From RUG343 sp964486215 (GTDB lineage Bacteria; Bacillota_I; Bacilli_A; RF39; UBA660): 49,705 nt of DNA. Position numbers and translations under genes: made by a program. A model generated the notes under the pieces. It was given only the letters and a program-made list of their open reading frames with translations. It searched no databases and was not told the origin of the DNA. Within the stretch, counting starts at the first letter, position 1. Every line of letters begins with the position of its first letter. Shown here one piece after another: positions 1 to 7,637 of the stretch. The stretch covers positions 1 through 49,705 of the forward strand of contig CAZALI010000007.1 in assembly GCA_964486215.1 (NCBI GenBank), in the 5' to 3' direction.

Positions 1-54
1 CTCAATGAGAACAGATTTACAGTCTGTCGCGTTTAGCCTCTTCGCTACCTCTCC
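1..54 (-). tRNA. tRNA-Tyr (GTA), 3' end cut by window edge
   Basis: On the minus strand the sequence starts GGAGAGGTAGCGAAG and carries the anticodon stem-loop ACAGACTGTAAATCTGT, giving anticodon GTA (Tyr). Only the 5' 54 bases are inside the window; the long variable arm begins (tctcattgag) and the T arm and acceptor 3' half are missing. It is the last of three tRNAs read from the promoter near 246-274. Confidence 0.9.
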
Positions 55-61
55 AAAAAAA

Positions 62-137
<76 letters not shown>

Positions 138-143
138 AAAAAA

Positions 144-220
144 TGGTGGGCGATATAGGACTCGAACCTGTGACCCCCTGCTTGTAAGGCAGGTGCTCTA
201 ACCAACTGAGCTAATCGCCC
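144..220 (-). tRNA. tRNA-Val (TAC)
   Basis: Complete cloverleaf on the minus strand: acceptor GGGCGAT/ATCGCCC, anticodon stem CCTGC/GCAGG around CTTACAA (anticodon TAC), T arm ACAGG-TTCGAGT-CCTAT (one mismatch in the stem), encoded ACCA. First tRNA of the cluster. Confidence 0.95.
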
Positions 221-245
221 GTCCTGTCAGTCATTGACGTTATTA

Positions 246-274
246 AATATACCAATTATTGCTTTGTTTGTCAA
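246..274 (-). promoter_or_regulatory. Promoter of the tRNA Val-Thr-Tyr cluster
   Basis: Minus strand: TTGACA (269-274), 17-bp spacer, TATATT (246-251), about 25 bp before the tRNA-Val 5' end. A near-perfect sigma-A promoter, as expected for stable RNA genes. Confidence 0.8.
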
Positions 275-289
275 TCTTTTTTAGTATTT

Positions 290-649
290 TTAAGCTTTTT
301 TACTTATTTCTTGTAGTTTTTCTTCAGTCCATGAATTTAATTCTTTTTTAAGAGTATTAAATCCATTTTTTGTTTCAACTATTTTTTTCAATCTTTTTTT
401 GCCTATTTGATAATCTATATCCTTGATACTTAACTTTAAGTGTTTTTCTTCCTCATTTTTATCAATAATTTTACATTTAATTAATTGTCCTACCTCTACA
501 TAATCACTAATATTTCTGACAAATAAGTCAGATACTTCAGAAATATGTATCAATCCTGTGTAGTATTCATCTAAGTTTACAAAAACACCATATTTTTCTA
601 TACCAGTTACGCACCCTTGTACTATCTCTCCAACTTCGTACTTAGCCAT
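290..649 (-). CDS. S1 RNA-binding domain protein (YugI/GSP13/CvfD-like)
   Basis: A protein of about 119 residues with one S1 (OB-fold) domain at the N-terminus (VGEIVQGCVTGIEKYGVFVNL, then GLIHISEVS, then HLKLSIKDI), followed by a short basic helical tail. Small single-S1 proteins of this type in Bacillota bind RNA or the ribosome and influence translation under stress (YugI/CvfD family). I place the start at the ATG at 649, preceded by GGTGAT, rather than the GTG at 661: the predicted promoter at 667-695 would start transcription close to 660. The gene is divergent from the Nfu-type gene and ends just before the tRNA promoter; no clear terminator is seen between them. Confidence 0.8.
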   Translation of the reverse strand: MAKYEVGEIVQGCVTGIEKYGVFVNLDEYYTGLIHISEVSDLFVRNISDYVEVGQLIKCKIIDKNEEEKHLKLSIKDIDYQIGKKRLKKIVETKNGFNTLKKELNSWTEEKLQEISKKA

Positions 650-666
650 ATCAATCACCACTAAAT

Positions 667-695
667 ATTATAACATTATTATATAAAACTAACAA
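667..695 (-). promoter_or_regulatory. Promoter of the S1-domain gene
   Basis: Minus strand TTGTTA (690-695), 17-bp spacer, TATAAT (667-672). It lies back to back with the promoter of the divergent Nfu-type gene. Confidence 0.55.
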
Positions 696-696
696 G

Positions 697-726
697 TTAC
701 TTTGTTTTAGTTATTTGTGTTATAAT
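697..726 (+). promoter_or_regulatory. Promoter of the Nfu-type scaffold gene
   Basis: TATAAT at 721-726 with an extended -10 TG at 718-719, and a weak -35 TTACTT at 697-702 (18-bp spacer). Because the -10 sits here, translation must begin downstream of it, which supports the ATG at 751. Confidence 0.55.
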
Positions 727-750
727 ATGTCTAGTGGTGGTGATAATGAT

Positions 751-1002
751 ATGTCAGATAACTTGGTACAAACAAAAATTATTAGTCTTATAGATAAAAT
801 GCGCCCTTTTCTTTTAAACGATGGTGGTAATATAGAATTTGTAAAATATGAAGACCACATTGTATATGTTAGACTTTCTGGTGCTTGTGAAGGATGTCCT
901 CTAATTGATGTTACTTTAAAAGATGGGATTGAAGAAATGATTGTATCTGAAATTCCTGAAGTTAAAGAAGTTAAGTTGATCGACCAAGATGAGAAAAATT
1001 AA
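751..1002 (+). CDS. NifU C-terminal-like (Nfu) Fe-S cluster scaffold protein
   Basis: An 83-residue stand-alone Nfu domain: an N-terminal helix (IDKMRPFLLNDGGNIEFV) followed by the family's CxxC motif in GACEGCPLI, the pair of cysteines that hold a transient 4Fe-4S cluster between two subunits. Proteins of this family receive Fe-S clusters from the SUF scaffold and deliver them to target enzymes in the cytoplasm; B. subtilis YutI is the usual comparison. The start is the ATG at 751, with GGTGGTGAT just upstream. An in-frame ATG further up overlaps the -10 box and is unlikely. The U32 proteins and rubrerythrin in this window are plausible metal-dependent clients, which is inference only. Confidence 0.88.
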   Translation: MSDNLVQTKIISLIDKMRPFLLNDGGNIEFVKYEDHIVYVRLSGACEGCPLIDVTLKDGIEEMIVSEIPEVKEVKLIDQDEKN

Positions 1003-1011
1003 TTTAAAAAA

Positions 1012-1048
1012 AACAGTCTAGTTTTTTACTAGATTGTTTTTATTTTAT
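1012..1048. terminator. Bidirectional terminator
   Basis: AACAGTCTAGT (1012-1022) and ACTAGATTGTT (1028-1038) pair with one G-T wobble around a T loop. There is a T run on the plus side and an A run on the other, so it can end both the Nfu-type gene and the convergent gene stopping at 1063. Confidence 0.75.
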
Positions 1049-1062
1049 TTTTATATTTGATA

Positions 1063-2439
1063 TTATTTTGTTTTTGGTTCGCCAGATTTTTCATTGTTTT
1101 CGTTTGCTAATTCTAACAAACTATCTAAGCTTGCTATATCTGAGTCTAATTGTTTGTCTTCAACATCTAATTGTTGTGTTTCTTCTGAAATTGTATCAAT
1201 TTCTTTTTGTTTATTAGCATTTTCTTCTTCAATCTTTGCTATTTCTTCTTTTAGAGCCTCTGATAAGCGTTCAAGATCAGCTAATTTTGCATTCTTTTCA
1301 TTTGTTTTTCTATCAATCTCTTCTTGCTTTGTCTTCAATTTTTCCCTGGCTTCAGCTAGGTTATCATCCATAGTATGACTTTCTTCTAGTGTTTTATTTC
1401 TTCTATTTGATAATTCCTCGAAGTCCTCCATAATTTTACCATTTAGTGCCTGCTTTTTAGCAGCAACTTCATTAACGTCCATATTTACAGTATCTTCTGT
1501 AGCAATTGTGACATCTTCATCTGCTACTGGCTCATCAATTTCTTCTTCTGTAGGCTCTTCTTTAGGCTCTTCAGAAATGCTATCTTCAGGTGCAATTTTT
1601 TCAGGTATCAATGCAACTTCAGACTCTGCTGGAACAACTTCAGCACTAGGTCTATTTTCGAAAGTTAAATTATCTAAATTTAATTCTTTTTGTCTCTCAG
1701 CTATTTCTTCGTCACTCATTCCAGATTCATCTTCTGCTTGATTTTCAACTGGCAAATCTTGACTTGCTTCTGGAGATATCATTTCATCTTTTGTATATTC
1801 TACTTCAGTTTCATCGATTGGTTCAGTTACTGGGGCTTCTACTTTTTCAGGTTCGGATTGTTCTACATTTTCTTCAACAATGCTTTCTGATTCAACAGGT
1901 TCCTCGACAGTTGCTTCTGGTTCTGCTGATACTTCTTCTACTCCAGATTCTTCATTAGCTATATCTTGTGTGAACTCTTTCATTTCTTCATCTGATAATG
2001 GTGTAGCATCTGTTTTCTTAAAGCCAACCATTTCATTATCTATTTCTCTATATACTGCCTTGCAATTTTCACGGAAATTTTTATTCATTTCATCGTTCAA
2101 TTTTATTGCACGCTCTCCTACAAGTGCAGTACTATCTGGTATATTAACTTTTAAGAATTTATATTTGCTCATAAGATCTGAGATGTGCTGTGCTATTTCC
2201 ATCTTTTCAGCTTCATCTGTAGCATTTGTAAATTCTCTTACAGCAGAATTAATTTCAGATTTTACTTGCCTTGGGCTTTCATTTTGTCTCTTCCAATCAG
2301 CATATTTAGTGTTAATAGTAGCATATGTTGATTCTCTAAATTTAACTGTGCTTGCCTTACTTTCTTCTTTGACAACATCTTCTTCAACTAATTCAGCTTC
2401 TATATTGTCTATTCCATTACTTAATGCATCTTTATCCAT
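1063..2439 (-). CDS. Acidic coiled-coil protein of unknown function
   Basis: A 458-residue protein I cannot assign to a family. Three parts are visible. Residues 1-150 are mixed, mostly helical, with a conserved-looking stretch around TYATINTKYADWKRQ. Residues 150-330 are very rich in Glu, Val, Pro and Ser, and probably disordered. Residues 330-450 are a heptad-like coiled coil (RRNKTLEESH through NKQKEIDTISEE). There is no signal peptide or membrane segment, so it should be cytoplasmic. It follows the DUF1292 gene by 19 bp with a strong AAGGAGG site, so the two are probably co-transcribed. Opposite-strand open frames here are shadows of its biased composition. A scaffold or cytoskeletal adaptor role is possible but unproven. 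Confidence 0.75.
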   Translation of the reverse strand: MDKDALSNGIDNIEAELVEEDVVKEESKASTVKFRESTYATINTKYADWKRQNESPRQVKSEINSAVREFTNATDEAEKMEIAQHISDLMSKYKFLKVNIPDSTALVGERAIKLNDEMNKNFRENCKAVYREIDNEMVGFKKTDATPLSDEEMKEFTQDIANEESGVEEVSAEPEATVEEPVESESIVEENVEQSEPEKVEAPVTEPIDETEVEYTKDEMISPEASQDLPVENQAEDESGMSDEEIAERQKELNLDNLTFENRPSAEVVPAESEVALIPEKIAPEDSISEEPKEEPTEEEIDEPVADEDVTIATEDTVNMDVNEVAAKKQALNGKIMEDFEELSNRRNKTLEESHTMDDNLAEAREKLKTKQEEIDRKTNEKNAKLADLERLSEALKEEIAKIEEENANKQKEIDTISEETQQLDVEDKQLDSDIASLDSLLELANENNEKSGEPKTK

Positions 2440-2458
2440 TTGGGATTCCTCCTTAATA

Positions 2459-2734
2459 TTATTCTGTCTTAGATAATTCTCTTAATACATCCTTAATCTT
2501 ATTCCACTCTTCTTCGTCATTAATACCATATAATTTAGTTTCTCCAGATGAACGATCTACACTTGAAACATATACTGTTACTAGTCCTTTATCATCAGTT
2601 TCATTCTTAGTGTAAATTATATATTCTTTATCAGTATCTTTAAATTTAAATGCTAAAACCACTTCAACTTCTTCTATTGAACCATCTTGGGCTACAATAG
2701 ATAACATTTTCTTTTCATTAGCTTGTTCAATCAT
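2459..2734 (-). CDS. DUF1292 family protein (YrzB-like)
   Basis: A protein of about 91 residues with the DUF1292 pattern: a small beta-rich domain (LSIVAQDGSIEEVEVVLAFK, then EYIIYTKN, then VYVSSVDRSSGET) ending in the acidic DEEEWNKIKDVLREL helix. The family is widespread in Bacillota, is of unknown function, and is often found near Holliday-junction and RNA-modification genes. The start is the ATG at 2734, preceded by GGGAGG at 2741-2746; an upstream in-frame ATG at 2767 has no such site and overlaps the -10 box. Confidence 0.85.
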   Translation of the reverse strand: MIEQANEKKMLSIVAQDGSIEEVEVVLAFKFKDTDKEYIIYTKNETDDKGLVTVYVSSVDRSSGETKLYGINDEEEWNKIKDVLRELSKTE

Positions 2735-2765
2735 AATAATCCTCCCTCTATTCTTCATCATAATC

Positions 2766-2795
2766 ATTTTATCATATTTTGGTATAATTTTACAA
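2766..2795 (-). promoter_or_regulatory. Possible promoter of DUF1292 / acidic-protein unit
   Basis: Minus strand TTGTAA (2790-2795), 18-bp spacer, TAAAAT (2766-2771), about 30 bp upstream of the chosen start. Confidence 0.45.
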
Positions 2796-2798
2796 GAA

Positions 2799-3089
2799 TT
2801 ACTTTTCTTTTTTCAAAATAAATATTTTAGAACCCATTTGACAATAGTTTTCAATATAATCATCAATAGTTGCGAAATCATTTATTTCAGTTTTTTTATT
2901 GTTTTTCGTATCGTAATATCCTTTTAGTCTTACTTTATCGTAAGCAAAGTCTCCTAAAATATAATCATAATCATCGAAATAGTCTGTTTCTTTTATTCTA
3001 TCTTCAACTATTTCTTTGTCAAAACATTCATCATCATTTCTAATTATTTCGTATTTTTGATTTCTTAATTCCACCATGTTATTTTTCAA
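2799..3089 (-). CDS. YutD family protein (DUF1027)
   Basis: A small cytoplasmic protein of about 96 residues with the YutD signature: FDKEIVEDRI, YDYILGDFAYDKVRLKGYY and DDYIENYCQMGSKIFILKK match the family's strongly conserved YDYIVGD...LRLKGF...DYL.EYC...YFVL pattern. The family's function is unknown. I favour a TTG start at 3089, because AAAGGAG lies nine bases upstream; an in-frame ATG at 3077 lacks a nearby site. The gene then overlaps the end of trmL by 11 bp, suggesting translational coupling. Confidence 0.82.
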   Translation of the reverse strand: MKNNMVELRNQKYEIIRNDDECFDKEIVEDRIKETDYFDDYDYILGDFAYDKVRLKGYYDTKNNKKTEINDFATIDDYIENYCQMGSKIFILKKEK

Positions 3090-3582
3090 GGTAATCAGCT
3101 CCTTTATGTGGCTCTTCACGTAGTAAATCATTGTAATTCTGTTGTCTTAAAACTTCATATATAGCTATTGCAGCAGTGTTTGATACGTTTAAAGCTCTTA
3201 CGTTTGAAGTCATAGGTATCCTAGTGCAGTTATCTAAATCCTGCTTTAATATTTCTTTTGGTATGCCTGTGGATTCTTTTCCAAAAATTAGATAAATATT
3301 TTCATCCTTTGTATAATCAAATTCAGTATGTGGCTTGCGACCATATCTTGTGAAGTAAACATATTTGCCTGGATTTTTTGACTTAAATTCTTCAAAAGAG
3401 TCATATATTTCGTATTGTAATTTATCAATGTAATTAACCCCGCTACGTTTTAAGTGGGCATCATCTAATATAAAACCAAATGGTCTAATTAGGTGTAATT
3501 TGGTATTTGTTGCAACACAAGTTCTCATTATATTACCAGTATTGCCTGGTATTTCTGGCTGGTATAGTACAATATTGTTCAT
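3079..3582 (-). CDS. trmL: tRNA (cytidine/uridine-34 2'-O-)-methyltransferase
   Basis: A 167-residue SpoU/TrmH-family (SPOUT knot) enzyme, the length typical of TrmL, which methylates the ribose of wobble nucleotide 34 in some leucine tRNAs using SAM. All three knot motifs are visible: NTGNIMRTC near residue 14, FGKESTGIP near 100, and RALNVSNTAAIAIYEVLRQ near 130-150, which bind SAM and form the deep knot. The start is an ATG with AGGAG at normal spacing. It sits between a thioredoxin-like gene and yutD in one run of minus-strand genes. Other wobble-position enzymes (TrhP1, TrhP2, TrmR) lie at the far end of the window. Confidence 0.92.
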   Translation of the reverse strand: MNNIVLYQPEIPGNTGNIMRTCVATNTKLHLIRPFGFILDDAHLKRSGVNYIDKLQYEIYDSFEEFKSKNPGKYVYFTRYGRKPHTEFDYTKDENIYLIFGKESTGIPKEILKQDLDNCTRIPMTSNVRALNVSNTAAIAIYEVLRQQNYNDLLREEPHKGADYLEK

Positions 3583-3606
3583 ATTTTCTCCTATTCAAAA
3601 AAGGAG

Positions 3607-4113
3607 TTATTCTCCTATTTTGTTAATTTCAAAAAATGTTTTTACTTTTTCAATAGATAATGTATTACCTGATTTTGCTTGAAGTAAATGTGTTATTTTT
3701 TGCTCATTAAAGACGATTATTGCTGGGAAATTATCGGTTAATTTCACTTTATATTTGTAATTAGAATTAAATTCATCAATAAAATCTTCAATATCTGTAT
3801 TGCTTAAATTAAGATAAACTATACTTTCACGCAAGTTTTCCTTTTCAATTAATTTCTTAAATTTAACTTCAAATTTTCTACACTTAATATCGCTAGCAGT
3901 ACACATGTAAATAGTAGCGGTAGGATTTTCTACAATATAATGGTCTAATTCTAGTGGTGTTATTTCTGGTAGTGTATCGCGAATAACTGGAATTTGTTTT
4001 TCTTCTTCATCTAATACTTGGTACCATTTACAGAAATATAGTGTAAGTCCAATAAATATTAAACCAATAATACCTAAAATTAAATAATTTTTTACGTTAT
4101 CTTTCTTTTTCAT
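3607..4113 (-). CDS. Membrane-anchored thioredoxin-fold-like protein
   Basis: A 168-residue protein with a short basic N-terminus, one membrane helix (about residues 10-28), and an extracytoplasmic domain. The order beta (ATIYMCTAS), helix (KFEVKFKKLIEKENL), beta (SIVYLNLS), helix, NFPAIIVFNE, helix resembles a thioredoxin fold, with the cis-Pro in NFPAIIVF. The usual CxxC is replaced by two cysteines six residues apart (CTASDIKC), so redox activity is uncertain. The gene is 24 bp upstream of trmL. The window encodes an unusually Cys-rich surface protein at 35-38 kb; a link to its disulfide chemistry is only a guess. Confidence 0.65.
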   Translation of the reverse strand: MKKKDNVKNYLILGIIGLIFIGLTLYFCKWYQVLDEEEKQIPVIRDTLPEITPLELDHYIVENPTATIYMCTASDIKCRKFEVKFKKLIEKENLRESIVYLNLSNTDIEDFIDEFNSNYKYKVKLTDNFPAIIVFNEQKITHLLQAKSGNTLSIEKVKTFFEINKIGE

Positions 4114-4157
4114 ATAAATCTCCTAACCATACTAATTATAGTTTATCATATTTTTTT

Positions 4158-6326
4158 CTAATTTAGTATGTTTTTAATTTCATCAGTACTTTCTTTATAA
4201 AAATCATAGCGTAATACTACGTAATCTTTTAGAATTTTCTTTTGCTTTAATTCTACGCCTTGATAATTTAATATATGTGTGCAAGTACCATCATAGTATA
4301 CTGGAAATTCGCGATTTTGGTTATCTATTAGTGAATAACTATAATCGTTGGCTATGATATTAAGAATATTCCCCTTTATTATCATATTTTCTATTCTACC
4401 ATAAGCTAAAACTTCTAGTCTTGGATATGTCTTGAACGTTTTTACAAAATTATTTATTAAATTTATAACTTCTGCTTCGTTTAATTCTACAGATGGAGTT
4501 ACTACATCTATACCACATTTATACAGATAGTAAGCAGTATAAATATTTGTTACATTCAATGGATAATCTCCATTAATAAAATCTCTTTTTGTAAAATCAA
4601 AATAATCACCAACTAATGTTCTTACTTTTAAATTTTCTGAAATTTTTCTGCCACATCTTGGTAATTTGTAATAAGATTTAGAATTCATAGCTCTATTATT
4701 ATAATCTTTATCTTTTGTGAAATAATATCTGTTATAGCTCTTACGATAGATAAAATCACTTTGTTCTGTTGTTAAAGTGGTTACTGTTATACCAGTTTCT
4801 TTATCAGTATCAGGTTTAGTTAACTGTATATTCATAATTGGAGCTTCTTTTTTGTTTGTCATTCTAGCATTCATTAAATCAGATACCAGTTTTCTACGTA
4901 ACTCATTTATCTCTTGAATGTTTATGAATATATTAGGAGATGAATCTACTACTGTAGATGTAGAAATAAATGGTGTATCTCCTAGTTTTTCAACTTGTTC
5001 TCTAATCCTATCATCAGTAATTGGTGATGTACTCGCTACTTCAACAAATTTTCCTTCTTCTTTTAGGTTGTTTACTCCATCGCTTATTTCTATGGTAAGT
5101 GGTGTATTTGCTTTAGCTGTTACCTTTAATGTGATAGGTATTTGTCTAGCTGGTAGTTTTTGTAAATCCTTCATTAATAAGTGATCAAGAGTTTTACATA
5201 CTTTATCACTTTTTGTTAATTCAACCTTATTATCTACCATACAAATTTTCCCAGCTTCTACATTATTTGCTAGTTTACCTGTTTCATCATATAAATAATT
5301 GACAATGAAACCTTTTCCACTTTCTAGAAATCTAATACCATCTTCTTGATGTAAATCTCTATTTAATTTTATCTTTATTTTTTCTTTTGTTACTTCTATT
5401 ACTTTTCCAATTTCTAATCCTATATGATTTGGATTATCTTCATTTATTAGATCCTTGTCAGAAAATAAATGTCCTTCAGTGAAACCTCTATTATATATTG
5501 TTTTTAATAGGTCATTTTCTTCATCTATGTTTATATTATCTCCCTGATTGTCTATTAAACCACGATAAAATCTAGTGATAAAGCCTACATATTCGGGGCT
5601 TTTCATGCGTCCTTCTATTTTAAAACTAGTTATATCACTATCTAATAATTCTTTAAATCTAGTAGAAGTATTTAATTCTTTCATACTTAATAAGTATTTA
5701 TTATTTTTAATTATTTGATTGTTTTTCTTTAAAGAATATGGCAATCTACAACAACCAACGCATTCTCCTCTATTGGCACTTCTTGGGCCGATTGATGAAG
5801 ACATTAGACAACAGCCTGAATATGAAGTACATAAAGCTCCGTGTATAAATACTTCTTTTTCAATTGGTACTTTTATGCTTTCAATTTCTTTTAAAGTCAT
5901 TTCTCTAGAAAATACTACTCTTTTAATTCCTAAGTTATAGAAGAATTCACAAGTATCTTTTGAAGAAACGTTTGCTTGAGTTGATGCATGAATTTCTAGA
6001 TTAGGATACTTTTCACGCATTAACATCATCATACCAAAATCTTGAACTAAAATGGCATCAATTCCATTTTTATATAAAAACTCTACTTGAGTTAAAAAAG
6101 GTAATACTTCATCATCTTTTATTAATGTATTCATAGTAGCATATAAACGTACACCATAAAGATGACATAGTTTGATGGCATATATCATTTCATCATTAGT
6201 AAAATTATCAGCAAATTTGCGAGCACCAAAATTTTCACATCCAACATATACTGCATCGGCACCATTAGCTACGGCTTGCTTTAAGGCATCCATATTACCT
6301 GCTGGTACTAATAATTCATGTTTCAT
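4158..6326 (-). CDS. U32 family protein, long form (RlhA-like putative RNA hydroxylase)
   Basis: A 722-residue protein. Residues 1-290 form the U32 core, with ELLVPAGN at the start, VYVGC, EIHASTQANVSS and the cysteine set C166, C172, C189 and C192/193 in CTSYSGCC...ANRGECVGCC. These are the cysteines U32 enzymes use to bind an Fe-S centre. The rest (about 290-722) is the long beta-rich extension of the longer U32 group. Although annotated historically as peptidases, studied U32 members hydroxylate RNA (E. coli RlhA on 23S rRNA C2501, TrhP on tRNA U34), so RNA hydroxylation from a prephenate-linked pathway is the likely role. Start has AGAAGGTGG upstream. Two further U32 genes lie at 44660-46691. 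Confidence 0.85.
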   Translation of the reverse strand: MKHELLVPAGNMDALKQAVANGADAVYVGCENFGARKFADNFTNDEMIYAIKLCHLYGVRLYATMNTLIKDDEVLPFLTQVEFLYKNGIDAILVQDFGMMMLMREKYPNLEIHASTQANVSSKDTCEFFYNLGIKRVVFSREMTLKEIESIKVPIEKEVFIHGALCTSYSGCCLMSSSIGPRSANRGECVGCCRLPYSLKKNNQIIKNNKYLLSMKELNTSTRFKELLDSDITSFKIEGRMKSPEYVGFITRFYRGLIDNQGDNINIDEENDLLKTIYNRGFTEGHLFSDKDLINEDNPNHIGLEIGKVIEVTKEKIKIKLNRDLHQEDGIRFLESGKGFIVNYLYDETGKLANNVEAGKICMVDNKVELTKSDKVCKTLDHLLMKDLQKLPARQIPITLKVTAKANTPLTIEISDGVNNLKEEGKFVEVASTSPITDDRIREQVEKLGDTPFISTSTVVDSSPNIFINIQEINELRRKLVSDLMNARMTNKKEAPIMNIQLTKPDTDKETGITVTTLTTEQSDFIYRKSYNRYYFTKDKDYNNRAMNSKSYYKLPRCGRKISENLKVRTLVGDYFDFTKRDFINGDYPLNVTNIYTAYYLYKCGIDVVTPSVELNEAEVINLINNFVKTFKTYPRLEVLAYGRIENMIIKGNILNIIANDYSYSLIDNQNREFPVYYDGTCTHILNYQGVELKQKKILKDYVVLRYDFYKESTDEIKNILN

Positions 6327-6386
6327 ACAACCACCTTCTTATATATTATATCATATTGTCTTTTTCTTTAGAATATTATTTTCCAC

Positions 6387-6412
6387 AAAAAAATAGACAT
6401 AAGTCTATTTTT
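6387..6412 (-). terminator. Terminator after rubrerythrin
   Basis: AAAAATAGAC (6389-6398) pairs perfectly with GTCTATTTTT (6403-6412) around a 4-base loop; read on the minus strand it ends in a T run. It overlaps the rubrerythrin stop codon. Confidence 0.8.
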
Positions 6413-6950
6413 AATAATTCTCTTTTTTTAATTCAAAATAACTTTGTGGATGTCCACATACTGGGCATACTTTTGGTGCTTGTTTACCAACAACAACATG
6501 TCCACAATTCCTACAAATCCAAATAGCATCTTCTTCTTTAGAAAATACTACTTTATCTTCAATGTTCTTTAATAATTTTCTATATCTTTCTTCGTGATGT
6601 TTTTCAATTTCTGCTACTCCTCTAAATTTGGCAGCTATTTCTGGAAATCCTTCTTCTTCTGCTGTTTTAGCAAATCCATCATACATATCTGTCCATTCAT
6701 AATACTCCCCATCAGCTGCAGCCTTTAAATTTTCCTCAGTAGATGGAACTGCTCCTCCATTTAATTCTTTGAACCACATTTTAGCATGTTCTTTTTCATT
6801 ATTAGCAGTTTCTTCAAAAATGGCAGCTATTTGTTCATAACCATCTTTCTTAGCTTTACTTGCAAAGTATGTATACTTGTTTCTAGCTTGTGATTCTCCT
6901 GCAAAAGCAGTCATAAGATTTTGTTCAGTTTTACTTCCTTTTAATTCCAT
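6411..6950 (-). CDS. rbr: Rubrerythrin
   Basis: A peroxide-scavenging diiron protein of about 179 residues. The N-terminal four-helix ferritin-like domain has the expected iron ligands: AGESQARNKY, EETANNEKEHAKMW, AKTAEEEGFPEIA and EIEKHHEERYRKLL. The C-terminal rubredoxin domain carries CRNCG and CPVCGHP for the single Fe site. It reduces hydrogen peroxide in anaerobes, receiving electrons through rubredoxin, which suggests an anaerobic or microaerobic host. The start at 6950 has GGAGG nearby; an in-frame upstream ATG is less likely. It has its own promoter and terminator, so is monocistronic. Confidence 0.95.
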   Translation of the reverse strand: MELKGSKTEQNLMTAFAGESQARNKYTYFASKAKKDGYEQIAAIFEETANNEKEHAKMWFKELNGGAVPSTEENLKAAADGEYYEWTDMYDGFAKTAEEEGFPEIAAKFRGVAEIEKHHEERYRKLLKNIEDKVVFSKEEDAIWICRNCGHVVVGKQAPKVCPVCGHPQSYFELKKENY

Positions 6951-6977
6951 AAATTTTCCTCCATTCATTCTATGATT

Positions 6978-7006
6978 ATTATACTCTAATAATTTAAATT
7001 GTTCAT
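6978..7006 (-). promoter_or_regulatory. Possible rubrerythrin promoter
   Basis: TATAAT (6978-6983) with a weak -35 ATGAAC (7001-7006), 17-bp spacer, overlapping the end of the upstream gene. No clear PerR-type palindrome is seen. Confidence 0.45.
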
Positions 7007-7630
7007 TCTTTTTATTACTTTTTTTCTATATAACATTGACTTTGGTGCTTTAGCAGACATACTATTATTTAGCAATTTGATAGTATTGTTATATATTTTT
7101 TTATCGGCAAATATTTTAGGATAACATTCTAAAAAATAATTTGTTACCTCACCTATATATTTTCTAGTAAATTCATCATCAACATCATTTATAATATTCA
7201 TATATACACCGTAATCTAAACTGATAATATTTATTAATGTCTCTATATCATCAACACGTATCATCCTGTGTTTCATTTCCCTGGCACTATAATCTTTTAT
7301 AAAGCCTGGTTTGTCTTCTCTAGCCATATATTTTACTTGATTAAAGTAAATTATTGGATCGTTAAACATAGCATTATAATCAGGATTACCAATTCTATAT
7401 TCATCACGTGATCTGTATTCTCCTATTACTGTTTGTGTTTTATCGATAATACCTTCATCTATAGTAAAGAAATCTTCATCAACATCATAAGTGGCTGTGA
7501 ACAAATCATAAAATAGTCCATATGGTTCAGGAGTTTCATCTAAAATATTTATAATTTCTTCAGCAGTATAGTTTACTATTAATTGTTTGAAACACAAGTA
7601 ATTAATAAATTCTGTTTTTTCCATATTCAT
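6986..7630 (-). CDS. Hypothetical protein downstream of lon
   Basis: I do not recognise this 214-residue protein. It is soluble, acidic in the first half (DETPEPYGLFYDLF, DVDEDFFTIDEGIID) and basic at the end (MLYRKKVIKRMNNLNY). Predicted character is mostly helical with no membrane segment, signal peptide or metal motif. It begins 7 bp after lon stops, so it is probably co-transcribed with lon and could be a substrate or adaptor, though nothing in the sequence shows that. Two start codons lie two residues apart; the first has a weak TAGG site. Confidence 0.7.
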   Translation of the reverse strand: MNMEKTEFINYLCFKQLIVNYTAEEIINILDETPEPYGLFYDLFTATYDVDEDFFTIDEGIIDKTQTVIGEYRSRDEYRIGNPDYNAMFNDPIIYFNQVKYMAREDKPGFIKDYSAREMKHRMIRVDDIETLINIISLDYGVYMNIINDVDDEFTRKYIGEVTNYFLECYPKIFADKKIYNNTIKLLNNSMSAKAPKSMLYRKKVIKRMNNLNY

Positions 7631-7637
7631 ATATTAC

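Noticed and set aside
1880..2476. A 198-residue plus-strand open frame over the acidic protein gene
   Set aside because: It is Ser-rich, lacks a ribosome site and is the mirror of Glu/Val-rich codons on the minus strand. I consider it a shadow.
3598..3620. AGGAG/CTCCT small hairpin with a T run after the thioredoxin-like gene
   Set aside because: The stem is only five base pairs and overlaps coding and ribosome-site sequence; it is probably chance.
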